Below are positions 9,086 to 17,484 of a stretch of DNA of 64,000 nucleotides, one piece after another. Position 1 is the first letter of the stretch. Every line of letters starts with the position of its first letter. A model generated the notes under the pieces. That model had not been told where the DNA came from, ran no database searches, and was given only the letters and a program-made list of their open reading frames with translations. This DNA comes from Paenarthrobacter nicotinovorans (lineage in GTDB: Bacteria; Actinomycetota; Actinomycetes; Actinomycetales; Micrococcaceae), in NCBI RefSeq assembly GCF_021919345.1, contig NZ_CP089293.1, positions 2,790,001 to 2,854,000 on the forward strand, read 5' to 3'. A program made the position numbers and the translations under genes.

Positions 9086-9951
9086 TTTGCACCTGCCGTA
9101 TCGGGAGAGCCGCTTGGCTGAAGGCTGCAGCCCCGGGCCAGCACGGCGTCAACCCCTGCCCTCAGCAGGCGTGCCCAGCCGGCATCGCCGAGTTCGGCGA
9201 CCCGCCGGTCCGAAGGTACCTCCACACTGACCGGAAGAATCGCCGGTATTACTGCAACCGCGGCCGCGAGGTCGAACTCGCCCTCGCCGGGTATGCCCCT
9301 CTCCGAGCGGGATTCGGTGACCAGTCCATCCCGGGTCCCGGGTCGGGCAAGCGGCCCATCGCACAACTGCAGGAGCGGCACGAGGTCGGCGTTGGCGCGC
9401 AACGCGTCCCACTGCCTGGCTGCGCCCGGACCGTTGTATCGGTTGAAGTGCAAGGTGTCCACCACGATCCGGCAACCAGCCTGCCGTGCGATGTCTGCGG
9501 CCTGGGCGATCGAGGCTACGGGCTGGTAGGAGATCGCCTCCAGCGTGGGGGTGATCCCGAATCCGCGGCCGTCCTCTGTCATCCGGGCAAGTGTTCCGAC
9601 CAGTCGGGCGGTGTCCGGATCGGCACCGGCAACGGTGATGGAGCTCGCCTCCAGGGCCTGGCCCGCTTCCATCATGCGCAGCCACTTGTCACGTTGGTCG
9701 GTGCCGTCGAGCAGAAGGAATTCGATGTCCCGCACGGTCACGCCCGTGTCTTTCATCCGTGACAACGTTTCGCGCAACATCCGCGACCCCGGCTGAAGGT
9801 CGTAGGGGCTTTCAGTCGGTGTCACGGGGCGGACCCGGAGTCCAACGAAATCGAAACCCGCCACGGCGGCAACATCCACCAAGGCAGGAGGCGGGGTGTG
9901 AAGCAGGGACAACTGGGCCAGGCCGATCGGCCTGTGCACGTTTCGGGTCAT
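9082..9951 (-). CDS. Sugar phosphate isomerase/epimerase-like TIM barrel; candidate 3-dehydroshikimate dehydratase
   Basis: A 289-aa protein of the AP-endonuclease-2/xylose-isomerase-like TIM-barrel family. The metal-site residues expected for this fold appear in order: Glu in GITPTLEAISYQ, Asp/His in IVVDTLHFNR, Asp in LLQLCDGP and Glu in PVSVEVPSDRR. The family includes sugar epimerases, inosose dehydratases and 3-dehydroshikimate dehydratases (QuiC/AsbF type). The neighbours (shikimate-type transporter and dehydrogenase) make a dehydratase or epimerase of a carbocyclic intermediate the best guess. The ATG at 9949-9951 overlaps the stop of the upstream reductase by four bases, and its own stop overlaps the next start, so it is tightly coupled in the operon. 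Confidence 0.83.
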   Translation of the reverse strand: MTRNVHRPIGLAQLSLLHTPPPALVDVAAVAGFDFVGLRVRPVTPTESPYDLQPGSRMLRETLSRMKDTGVTVRDIEFLLLDGTDQRDKWLRMMEAGQALEASSITVAGADPDTARLVGTLARMTEDGRGFGITPTLEAISYQPVASIAQAADIARQAGCRIVVDTLHFNRYNGPGAARQWDALRANADLVPLLQLCDGPLARPGTRDGLVTESRSERGIPGEGEFDLAAAVAVIPAILPVSVEVPSDRRVAELGDAGWARLLRAGVDAVLARGCSLQPSGSPDTAGAK

Positions 9952-12017
9952 CGCTTTGTTCCGTTCAGTGTCAGTTCGTTGGTGGCGGCAGCGTCTGCAG
10001 CGAGCAGGAAGGCGATCCGCTGGGCCGCGTCGTAGCCGCTCTTGACGGCGTTGGAGGCAATGGCCGGTGTCTGGTCCACGACGGTTCCGGCCAATGTCAC
10101 AGGCACTCCGGCGACGCGGCTCAACCCTGCGTCCCGGATGTTTCGGGGAATAGTGCCGTCCAAGGGAGCGACGGACCGTGACACCAGGAGCGGTCCGGGC
10201 GCGTCGAGCCATTCGCCTCCGGCAGGGAGGTCCGGGCCGCTGATCCGGACACGGCCCCCGTCGAACTCCTCGATGACGACGCCGAGGCGGATCCGCACCC
10301 GGGGGTTGGCTTCAAGCCGGGGCACTGCCAGGATTTTGGCGCGGCGCCCCGACTCGGGCGCGATAGCCTGCTGAGGGCCGATCAACAGGACGGCAGTCCC
10401 CCGGTCTGCCAGTGTGTCCGCCACACTCATGGCCACCGAGTCGGCACCCCAGATCGTCAGGGCTTCGGGTACGTCGCTTACGTCCTCGGTGCCGCCCTCG
10501 AACACTTCCAGGTGGGCGGCGAGCCAGTCGCGCACGTCAAGGACGTTGGACATGTCTCCGCCATTGAAGCCCGCCCCGGGTCGGAGCCCGCCGGTGGCCA
10601 GTACGACGGCGTCTGCCGCGGTGTCGCGGACCACTCCGCCAAGGTGCGCAGTGTCCACGCGCGAACGCAGGCGGACCTCGATGCCGAGCCGGGCGTTCTC
10701 CTCCGCTGACCATTCAGCGAAACGGTGGAAGTCCGGGGTGGATTTCATCCTTTCCGCGAGGGCAAACCGGCCACCCGGGCGGACGCCGTCGTCGAACAAG
10801 GTCACCTTCGCTCCTGCTTCGGCGAGTTCGTGCGCGGCAGTGAGACCTGCGGGTCCGGCGCCCACAACCACCACGCGGGACCCCTCTCGGACAGAGGGCG
10901 TCGGTACGGGAACACGGGAGCGACCCACCGCCGGGTTGACTGTGCAGGTCACCTGGCCGAGGCCCAGGTTGTCGATGCACACGTTGCAGGCGATGCAGGG
11001 CCGGTAACGCTCATCGCGCAGGACGCCGCCTACGAACCCCGGGTCGGCATGGATCGCCCGGGCAAGGCTGACGAAGTCGCAGCTGCCGTCCCGGAGTACC
11101 TCTTCGATAATGGCCGGCGAGTTCAAGCGGCCGGCCATGCCCAAAGGAAGACCAAACTGCCGGTACGCCTTGGCATAGCCTGCCAGGATTCCCGGCTTCC
11201 ACTCCCCGGACTGCACGATCCATTCACCGGCCTCATAGCTCCCGGCGGAGATGTCCAGAAAGTCCAGATGCTCCAAGTGGGCCTTGGCGAGGATGGCCAC
11301 CTGCTGTTCGGCGGTGATGCCGTCTGCAGGTCCCTCCACGACGGAGACGCGCATGCCCACCACAGTGTCCGGGACGGCTTCCCGCACGGCGTCGATGACG
11401 AGGTTCATGAACCGCTCCGGAGCCGCGAACTCGTCCGTGCGGTGGTTGGACAGAGGGGACATGAACTGGTGGATCAGGTAGCCGTGGGCGCCGTGGATGT
11501 TGATCACGTCGAAGCCTGCGGCCACCGCCCGGCGTGCGGCCTGCGCATAGGCTTCCACCAGCTCATGGCACTCCCCGGCTGTGAGTTCACGGGGAACCTC
11601 GCCACCTGCAACTTCGCACGCTACCGCTGAAGGAGCAAGGTTCTTATGCCCCGAGACCGCAGCCTGCGCGGTTCGCCCACCGTGGTTGAGTTCGACGGCG
11701 GCGAGCGCACCTTCGGCGTGCAATGCGTCAGTGAGCCTCCGCAGGTCCGGGATCATGGCGTCGCTGTGCAGTCCGAGCTGGTGGGTTCGGCCCTTTCCGT
11801 CCGCGCGAACGTATGTCGCTTCGGTAGTCACCATGCCGAGTCCGGCCCTTGCCCGGGTCACGAGGTAATCGATGTACTGATCGGTGATCCGCCCGTCAGT
11901 GGTGCCGTAGTTGCGTTCCATGGGAGCGGAGGCCAGGCGGTTCCGGAGGGTTTTCGGGGTGCGGCCGTTGCGGCCAAGTGCCAGGGGGCGGGCTGAATAG
12001 CGTTTTGTTTGTTCCAT
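9948..12017 (-). CDS. NADH:flavin oxidoreductase with Fe-S cluster (old yellow enzyme/2,4-dienoyl-CoA reductase type)
   Basis: Two-module reductase of 689 aa. The N-terminal FMN barrel (LRNRLASAPMERNYGT ... INIHGAHGYLIHQFMSPLSN) carries the catalytic-type HGAHGYL and RTDEF motifs. A [4Fe-4S] ligand set follows: CIACNVCIDN then VTCTVNP. The C-terminal half has a dinucleotide fold (VVVVGAGPAGLTAAHELAEAG) that passes electrons from NAD(P)H to the barrel. Such enzymes reduce C=C bonds conjugated to a carbonyl or carboxyl group, or demethylate amines. In this cluster reduction or isomerisation of an unsaturated ring acid is plausible. It starts with ATG after an AAGGAACA ribosome site, 9 bp behind the Gfo/Idh/MocA gene. 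The exact substrate is unknown. Confidence 0.92.
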   Translation of the reverse strand: MEQTKRYSARPLALGRNGRTPKTLRNRLASAPMERNYGTTDGRITDQYIDYLVTRARAGLGMVTTEATYVRADGKGRTHQLGLHSDAMIPDLRRLTDALHAEGALAAVELNHGGRTAQAAVSGHKNLAPSAVACEVAGGEVPRELTAGECHELVEAYAQAARRAVAAGFDVINIHGAHGYLIHQFMSPLSNHRTDEFAAPERFMNLVIDAVREAVPDTVVGMRVSVVEGPADGITAEQQVAILAKAHLEHLDFLDISAGSYEAGEWIVQSGEWKPGILAGYAKAYRQFGLPLGMAGRLNSPAIIEEVLRDGSCDFVSLARAIHADPGFVGGVLRDERYRPCIACNVCIDNLGLGQVTCTVNPAVGRSRVPVPTPSVREGSRVVVVGAGPAGLTAAHELAEAGAKVTLFDDGVRPGGRFALAERMKSTPDFHRFAEWSAEENARLGIEVRLRSRVDTAHLGGVVRDTAADAVVLATGGLRPGAGFNGGDMSNVLDVRDWLAAHLEVFEGGTEDVSDVPEALTIWGADSVAMSVADTLADRGTAVLLIGPQQAIAPESGRRAKILAVPRLEANPRVRIRLGVVIEEFDGGRVRISGPDLPAGGEWLDAPGPLLVSRSVAPLDGTIPRNIRDAGLSRVAGVPVTLAGTVVDQTPAIASNAVKSGYDAAQRIAFLLAADAAATNELTLNGTKR

Positions 12018-12026
12018 GGGTGTTCC

Positions 12027-13151
12027 TTAGCCTGCAAGCTCTGCGGGTGCTCGTGTGCCTGCAGGGGCGTGGTCGAAGCGGACGGGGGCTCCCGTGCGCG
12101 ATGATTCGTAGACCGCCAGCAGTATCCTCAGTGCTTTCGTCGCATCCCGGCCCGTGATTGCCGGGTCGTCGCCGTTCCGGAGTGCCCGGACAAAGTCGCG
12201 GACCTGGGCGGTGTGGTGTGGGATCAGCTGGCCGTTGATCGTAGCCAGGCTGACGTTCGGGTCAACCCCGCTCGGGAAGACGGGTTCGGAGGAGATCGTC
12301 CCGGCCGCGGCCCACAGGTCCACCCGCCCGTCGCTGCCTTCCGGGAATTCAGTCAGGGAAGCCGATGCTCCGGTTTCTCCTGTGATCCGGATCTGGACGC
12401 CCAGGCTCGGGGACACCGCCGTCGAAGCTTCCAAGGTGGCGATGGCCCCGGAAGCGAACGTGATGACCGCAGTCGCGGAATCTTCCACTTCGATGTGGCC
12501 GCCGTGTTTGTAGGTGTTGATCTTGCCGTAGACCTCGGCCACTTCTCCCATGAACCACTGCAGGAGGTCGATGTAGTGGATGGCCTGGGTCATCAGCACC
12601 CCGCCACCGTCGCTGGCCCAGGTCCCGCGCCAGGCGTCCCGGGAGTAGTACTCAGGCTCGCGGTGAAGCATCACAGAACAACGGCCCATGATGGGCCGGC
12701 CAAGGGTGCCGTCGTCGATCGCTGCGCGGATGCGTTGCGCGGCCGGCCAGAAGCGTCGTTGGAAGAGGACTCCGAGCTTGACGCCGGCGTCGTCGCAGGC
12801 TTTGACCATGCGTTCCGCTGAGGCCAGGTCCGTGGATATGGGCTTCTCGCAGAGCACGTGGACTCCCGCGGCAGCGGCCTGGAGCACCACTTCCTCGTGG
12901 GTGGGGTGCGGCGTGCACACCGAGATAACGTCCACCCCGAGACCGAGGAGCTCCGGAACACTGTTCACTGCGGCTGGGATTCCCCAAGCTTTGGCAGTGT
13001 CCCGGGCGCGCTGGAGGTCCACGTCGCAGACGCCGACTATGACGGCGTCTGCAAGGGCGTTGAAGGCTTCCAAGTGGTTGCGTGAGATTGCGCCGCATCC
13101 TGCGATTCCGATGCGCAGGGGTTCGGCGGTAAGAGGTGATGGTGTGGTCAT
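12027..13151 (-). CDS. Gfo/Idh/MocA family oxidoreductase
   Basis: NAD(P)-dependent dehydrogenase, 374 aa. The N-terminal Rossmann fold (RIGIAGCGAISRNHLEAF) is followed by the VCTPHPTHEEVVLQAAAAGVHVLCEKP segment with the invariant EKP Lys. The C-terminal alpha/beta domain has the usual SDGGGVLMTQAIHYIDLLQWFMG with the catalytic-type H-x2-D. Members oxidise a ring or chain hydroxyl of sugars, inositols or related polyols. It lies between the SDR gene (96 bp upstream) and the reductase gene (9 bp downstream). Because inositol, sugar and hydroxy-ring substrates are all handled by this family, it does not by itself fix the pathway, but it supports oxidation of a polyhydroxylated ring. Confidence 0.92.
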   Translation of the reverse strand: MTTPSPLTAEPLRIGIAGCGAISRNHLEAFNALADAVIVGVCDVDLQRARDTAKAWGIPAAVNSVPELLGLGVDVISVCTPHPTHEEVVLQAAAAGVHVLCEKPISTDLASAERMVKACDDAGVKLGVLFQRRFWPAAQRIRAAIDDGTLGRPIMGRCSVMLHREPEYYSRDAWRGTWASDGGGVLMTQAIHYIDLLQWFMGEVAEVYGKINTYKHGGHIEVEDSATAVITFASGAIATLEASTAVSPSLGVQIRITGETGASASLTEFPEGSDGRVDLWAAAGTISSEPVFPSGVDPNVSLATINGQLIPHHTAQVRDFVRALRNGDDPAITGRDATKALRILLAVYESSRTGAPVRFDHAPAGTRAPAELAG

Positions 13152-13216
13152 CAGCGGGGCTAACTTTCTGGTACTGGCCGGAGTTCGTGGTGCGCTCCAG
13201 CCGGAGGCGTGCGACG

Positions 13217-13254
13217 GGGTCAGTAGGGCTGGGTCAGTAGGGCTGGGTCAGTAG
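13217..13254. repeat. 14-bp tandem repeat across the end of the SDR gene
   Basis: Unit GGGTCAGTAGGGCT on the plus strand, 2.7 copies. The SDR stop codon (13248-13250) lies inside the last partial unit, so the copies extend into the gap before the Gfo/Idh/MocA gene. It looks like a slippage expansion and probably has no coding role. Confidence 0.8.
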
Positions 13255-14036
13255 CTTGCCCGGCCGCCGGACAGATCGAAGACGAAGCCGGTGGTGTAGG
13301 ACGCCGCGGGCGACACGGCGAATTCGATGAGGGCAGCCGCTTCGGCAGGAGTTCCGAACCTGCCCATGGGGATCTTGGCAGCCTGCGCCGCCTGCTGTTC
13401 TGCCGGCACTTCGGCGAACAGCGGGGTCACCACATTGCCCGGAGCGAGCGCATTGACGGTGATGCCAGACAGGGCAAACTCCTTGGACAGTGACTTAACC
13501 AGGCCCAGGATCCCCGCCTTGCTGGCGGAGTACGCCGGCATGTTGACAACGCCTTCCTTGCCCGCCGTCGAGGAGATATGGAGCAACCGGCCGTATCCTG
13601 CCTTGGCCATACCGGGCAACACGGCCTTGGAGACAATGAAAGCGCCCGTCAGGTTGATCCGCATGATGCGTTCGAAGTCCTCGACAGATGTTGCGGCTGC
13701 CGGGGCAACGGGGCCGAGGATCCCGGCGCAGTTGACCACGGCATCGAGGCCTCCCATGCCCAGCACCGCCGCGGAGACCGCGGCCGCAACCGATGCCGGG
13801 TCTGTGACGTCCACGGCGACATCCCCTCCAGGTGACAAGGTGCTTGCAGGTGACGAGGTGCTTGCAGGTGACAAGGTGCTTGCTCCGGCAGGCCAGGTGG
13901 GCGATGGCAGGTCCGCACCCATGACTGTGGCGCCGGAAGACCTGAGGCGTTTAGCCGTCGCCAGCCCGATTCCGCTGGCGGCCCCGATGACCAGGCAGCG
14001 GGACTCGGCGATAGTGGTTGGCGCACTGTAACCCAT
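13248..14036 (-). CDS. Short-chain dehydrogenase/reductase (SDR)
   Basis: Classical SDR of 262 aa that oxidises or reduces a hydroxyl/keto group with NAD(P). The cofactor motif is LVIGAASGIGLATAKRL. Catalytic residues are Ser in HISSTAGKEG and Tyr/Lys in YSASKAG, with the NAG signature in VVNCAGILG. A low-complexity segment (STLSPASTSSPASTLSP) is inserted after the second strand; it is encoded by three 18-bp units at 13830-13883 and is absent from ordinary SDRs. The start is the ATG at 14034-14036, 2 bp after the stop of the aroE-like gene. It belongs to the carbocycle operon and presumably acts on a ring intermediate. Confidence 0.92.
   Translation of the reverse strand: MGYSAPTTIAESRCLVIGAASGIGLATAKRLRSSGATVMGADLPSPTWPAGASTLSPASTSSPASTLSPGGDVAVDVTDPASVAAAVSAAVLGMGGLDAVVNCAGILGPVAPAAATSVEDFERIMRINLTGAFIVSKAVLPGMAKAGYGRLLHISSTAGKEGVVNMPAYSASKAGILGLVKSLSKEFALSGITVNALAPGNVVTPLFAEVPAEQQAAQAAKIPMGRFGTPAEAAALIEFAVSPAASYTTGFVFDLSGGRASY
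13830..13883. repeat. Three 18-bp in-frame repeats inside the SDR gene
   Basis: Units AGGTGACAAGGTGCTTGC at 13830-13847, 13848-13865 (one substitution) and 13866-13883. Being 18 bp they keep frame and add six residues each between the second strand and the following Asp-Val-Thr segment of the SDR, in a surface loop. Confidence 0.9.
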
Positions 14037-14038
14037 GA

Positions 14039-14944
14039 CTAACTGACCTCCCGTCGAAACGTGGCCAGCATGCCCTCGGCGTCGGCGGGAATGCCGGTGA
14101 AGAGCTCGAAGGCTGCGGCAGCCTGGCCCACCACCATGCGGCCGCCGTCCAGGACTTTGCAGCCCTTGGCACGGGCTGCCTTGATCAGTTCGGTTTCGAG
14201 CGGCCTGTAGATTACGTCGGCTACCCACAGCCGGGAGTGGATCACATCGGGGTCGATGGGCAGTCCAGGGTGGCCCGTCATGCCGATCGGCGTTGAGTTC
14301 ACCAAACCGGTGGCTGTCCTGATGCTTCCGGCGACGGCATCCGTTCCGTCCACCGATAGCCGGCTGTCCGGAAAGTGCGGGGACAACCGAAGGGCAAGGG
14401 CTTCGGCCCTGCCCGGCTCAATGTCCGCGATCACCAAGTGCCTGGTTCCGTTGCGGAGCAGACCGAAGGCCACCGCTGCCCCGGCTCCCCCAGCCCCGAG
14501 AAGCACTACGGAATCGGTGGCAGCCGTTGGGAGGCCGGCGTGGAGACCCGCGATGAAACCGGTGTGATCTGTGTTGTGCCCGACGGCCTTGCCTTGGTGA
14601 AAGGTGATGGTGTTGACGGCACCGAGGATCCGGGCTTCCGCGGAGAGTTCGTCCAGGCCGTCCTGCACCAGCTGTTTGCTCGGATGGGTGACATTCAGGC
14701 CGTCGAATCCCAGATCGGCTGCCTGCCTGACGAGCGCTGCGGAGTTTTCCGCGGCTTGTCCTATGACGTCCAGATCGATGACGCGGTAGGTGTAGTTCAG
14801 GCCCAACCTGTCGGCTTCCGTCTCGTGCAGGCCCGGAGTGAGGGACCCGGCAATCCCTGAGCCAAGCAAACCAACCAGGAACCGATGGTTGCCATCGCCG
14901 TCGTGCCGGAATCCCCGGGGGTCCGCCAGTGTTCGCTGGTTCAT
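14039..14944 (-). CDS. aroE: Quinate/shikimate dehydrogenase-like protein (AroE family)
   Basis: NAD(P)-dependent dehydrogenase of 301 aa in the AroE family (3-dehydroshikimate/shikimate or 3-dehydroquinate/quinate). Substrate-domain motifs are LLGSGIAGSLTPGLHE and LNVTHPSKQ, whose Lys is the catalytic residue, with Asp in GHNTDHTGF. The Rossmann part is LLGAGGAGAAVAFGLL, and the C-terminus carries DGGRMVVGQAAAAFELFTG. Biosynthetic AroE usually has HSLSP and NVTxPFK; the SLTP and NVTHPSK variants resemble catabolic quinate/shikimate dehydrogenases such as those of corynebacterial qsu operons. Its place just after a shikimate-type transporter supports a degradative role rather than aromatic amino-acid synthesis. 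Confidence 0.88.
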   Translation of the reverse strand: MNQRTLADPRGFRHDGDGNHRFLVGLLGSGIAGSLTPGLHETEADRLGLNYTYRVIDLDVIGQAAENSAALVRQAADLGFDGLNVTHPSKQLVQDGLDELSAEARILGAVNTITFHQGKAVGHNTDHTGFIAGLHAGLPTAATDSVVLLGAGGAGAAVAFGLLRNGTRHLVIADIEPGRAEALALRLSPHFPDSRLSVDGTDAVAGSIRTATGLVNSTPIGMTGHPGLPIDPDVIHSRLWVADVIYRPLETELIKAARAKGCKVLDGGRMVVGQAAAAFELFTGIPADAEGMLATFRREVS

Positions 14945-16284
14945 GCCCGTGACTTATCGGCAATTGCGGCAGGGGTTGTCTTCTTCAGTCCCAGCATGGC
15001 CGTGGGCGTCTTGAACGTCTCCGGTGCCAGCAGCGCGGCGACGGCCGAAATGGCGCAGGCCACGGCGGCGAATGTTGCGACGGGAACCCAGTTGGCTTTG
15101 TCGCCACCGATCAGCAATTCGGAGATGACGGGTGCGAATCCTGCCAGGAGCAGTCCGAACATCAGGCTGATGGCCATGCCGGAGTAGCGGACCTTGACCG
15201 GGAACTGCTCCGGGAAGTATGCGGGGTAGATGGAGTTGGACCAGGTGTACGCAACGCCGATCAGGAGGATCCCCGTGACGAAGATCAGCGGAAGGTTTGC
15301 TGCGGACAATGCCATGAAGAACAGGAAGATCATGCCGATCTGCAGCACCAAGCCGGAGACGAAAACGGGTTTGCGGCCGATCCGGTCCGAGAGGATGCCG
15401 GCCAATGGGCCCATGGCCACAGCGGCAAGGTTGGCGACGGCAATGACTGTCAGCATCAGGCCCTTGTCAACGCCGACGACGGAGGTGGCGTAGGACAAGG
15501 CAAAGACGTTGATGATGGTGTTGATGATGGTGAACAACGACATCGCGGTGACGCGGGCGACCGTGATCCAGTGGTGCCGGAACAGCGTGACGAGCGGAAC
15601 CTTGACGACGTCGTCCTGGGCTTTGGCTTCCTCGAAAACGGGAGGCTCTTCCAGCAGCCGCCTGAGTACGAAGGCAATGACCGTAACGACAGCGCTGGCG
15701 AGGAACGGGACGCGCCAGCCCCACGCAAGCAACTGGTCTTCCGGCATCGACGCGACGGGGATGAACACCAGGGTGGAGAGGACGATGCCGAACATGATTC
15801 CGCTCATGGTCCAGCTGGTGTAGAAAGCCCGCTTGTTTTCGGGTGCGTGCTCAAGGGTGAGGGAGCTTGAGCCCGGTGATTCACCGCCAGCGGACAGGCC
15901 CTGGATGAGACGGAGAGCCACAACCAGGATCGGCGCAGCCATTCCGATGTCGTTGTACGTGGGCAGGCAGCCGATGAGGAACGTTGAAGCGCCCATGAGC
16001 AGGAGGGTGAGCAGCAGGATCCTTTTGCGGCCGAATTTGTCACCCAGGTGGCCGCAGATCACCGCACCCAGCGGGCGGGCGATGTAGGCAACCCCAACGG
16101 TGGCGAAAGACAGCAGCATCGCCGAGGGGCCGGGTGCGAAGAACAGCTTGCCGAAGATCAGGGCTGCCGCAGAGCCGAAAATGAAGAAATCGTAGTACTC
16201 AAGTGCGCTGCCAACGAACCCTGAAACTGCTGCGATTTTCGCGTTGTTCTTGGTTTGTGCTGGCGCCGATGTCGACACTGACAT
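14941..16284 (-). CDS. MHS-family MFS transporter, shikimate/aromatic-acid-type proton symporter
   Basis: Twelve-helix major facilitator of the metabolite:H+ symporter family, 447 aa. Typical signatures are GFVGSALEYYDFFIFGSAAAL in helix 1, GDKFGRKRILLLTLLLMG in loop 2-3, RLIQGLSAGGESPGSSS in helix 4, and a second GRKP motif after helix 8. The family contains ShiA (shikimate), PcaT-like dicarboxylate and aromatic acid symporters. The start used is the ATG at 16282-16284 with an AGAAGGGAAC ribosome site. The stop overlaps the aroE-like ATG (14944) by four bases, so uptake and the first dehydrogenase are coupled. This gene is probably the first structural gene of the catabolic operon. Confidence 0.92.
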   Translation of the reverse strand: MSVSTSAPAQTKNNAKIAAVSGFVGSALEYYDFFIFGSAAALIFGKLFFAPGPSAMLLSFATVGVAYIARPLGAVICGHLGDKFGRKRILLLTLLLMGASTFLIGCLPTYNDIGMAAPILVVALRLIQGLSAGGESPGSSSLTLEHAPENKRAFYTSWTMSGIMFGIVLSTLVFIPVASMPEDQLLAWGWRVPFLASAVVTVIAFVLRRLLEEPPVFEEAKAQDDVVKVPLVTLFRHHWITVARVTAMSLFTIINTIINVFALSYATSVVGVDKGLMLTVIAVANLAAVAMGPLAGILSDRIGRKPVFVSGLVLQIGMIFLFFMALSAANLPLIFVTGILLIGVAYTWSNSIYPAYFPEQFPVKVRYSGMAISLMFGLLLAGFAPVISELLIGGDKANWVPVATFAAVACAISAVAALLAPETFKTPTAMLGLKKTTPAAIADKSRA

Positions 16285-16390
16285 GGTGTTCCCTTCTGGT
16301 AACGGGACCGTTGGCAGCGGCGGGCGGGCCGGCTGCGGAACGGTTTGCCGCGCTTGGTGCGGCTTCTCCATCCAGTGTGGGGGCGATCAC

Positions 16391-16409
16391 TTAGTGTGTC
16401 CACGACTAA
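16391..16409. promoter_or_regulatory. Candidate LysR operator upstream of the transporter gene
   Basis: Perfect dyad TTAGT-N9-ACTAA whose spacer itself contains GTGTCCAC, in an AT-rich patch between the LysR gene stop (16438) and the transporter start (16284). LysR activators often bind AT-rich dyads of this size, although it is not the strict T-N11-A form. No clear -35/-10 pair could be fixed next to it. Confidence 0.45.
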
Positions 16410-16437
16410 ATTGATCTATAACTATGCTGAAAAACAA

Positions 16438-17355
16438 CTAAATGGCGTGCGGTGGCCTGGGGATCTCCGGGAATATCTCTTCGATGATTGCGAGCACGGC
16501 CGCAAGCACGGAGGAATCGTTGTCCTCCGACCACGCGATGGAGTGATTCATGAAGTGCCGTGGCGGGTCCAAGGCAATGTAGGTGGCGCCGGAGGGGATG
16601 ATCCCGGATATCCCGTTGCTCATGAGTGTCACGCCCACTCCTGCGGCCACGAACGTCAGCACCATGTAGGGGTCCGAGAGCTCCTGGACGATACGCGGGC
16701 GGAAGCCGGCCGCCATGCAGGATGCGAGCATCACTTCGGTCATGGAGGACGAACCATCCAGTGGCGGAGAGATGAAGTCATCGGACGCCAGTGCCTGCAA
16801 GGGGATGGATTCCTCTTGCGCCAGCGGATGATCCAATGGCACTACCGCGCCGACTTCCTCGCTTGCAACCAGCCGCGTCACAACCCCGGGGACGGGAGCG
16901 TCAGGAAGGCCGACAAAGGCCAGGTCCAACGTGCCGTTTGCCACGCTGGCCAATCCGTCCGTGGTGCGGACACTGCTGGTGAGGTCCATCGTGATGTCCG
17001 GATGGCGCCTCCTCACGGCACGGGTCAGTGGCGGGAGGGTCAGATGGTTGACCGCTCCGGAGAATCCGATCCTGATGTTGCCCCTGACGCCTTCAATTTC
17101 GGCCTGCGCCGCTTCCCGGGCCAGACGCATTTCCTGAAGTACCCGGTACGCGCGCGGCAGGAGGGCATACCCGGCAGATGTCAAGGCAACGCTGCGGGTG
17201 TTGCGTTCAAAAAGGCGGGACCCCAGGTCCGCCTCGAGCTTCCGGATCGTCTGGCTCAGCGGTGACTGTGAAGTATGCAGGCGCTGCGCGGCACGGCCGA
17301 AATGCAGTTCTTCGGCGACGGCGACAAACGCTTCCAACCAGCGGATCTCTGTCAT
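16438..17355 (-). CDS. LysR-family transcriptional regulator
   Basis: A 305-aa LTTR. The N-terminal winged helix (RWLEAFVAVAEELHFGRAAQRLHTSQSPLSQTIRKLE) is canonical, and a C-terminal periplasmic-binding-like effector domain begins at GNIRIGFSGAVNH. The start selected is the ATG at 17353-17355, matching the family; an in-frame GTG eight codons upstream is possible. It is transcribed in the same direction as, and 153 bp before, the transporter-aroE operon, so it likely senses the substrate or an intermediate and activates that operon. LTTRs are more often divergent from their targets; here it could also be the first gene of the transcript. The effector is unknown. Confidence 0.92.
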   Translation of the reverse strand: MTEIRWLEAFVAVAEELHFGRAAQRLHTSQSPLSQTIRKLEADLGSRLFERNTRSVALTSAGYALLPRAYRVLQEMRLAREAAQAEIEGVRGNIRIGFSGAVNHLTLPPLTRAVRRRHPDITMDLTSSVRTTDGLASVANGTLDLAFVGLPDAPVPGVVTRLVASEEVGAVVPLDHPLAQEESIPLQALASDDFISPPLDGSSSMTEVMLASCMAAGFRPRIVQELSDPYMVLTFVAAGVGVTLMSNGISGIIPSGATYIALDPPRHFMNHSIAWSEDNDSSVLAAVLAIIEEIFPEIPRPPHAI

Positions 17356-17484
17356 GTCTTCAGAATGTACCCTCTGCACCGTCCAACAGGGTGCAGGCTT
17401 CGATCACATACGAGCCGGCTCGCCAACGACCCGGACATTCCCCTCGACGAATTCCTGCCCGGGTCACGCGACGGTAGTGGCGGC

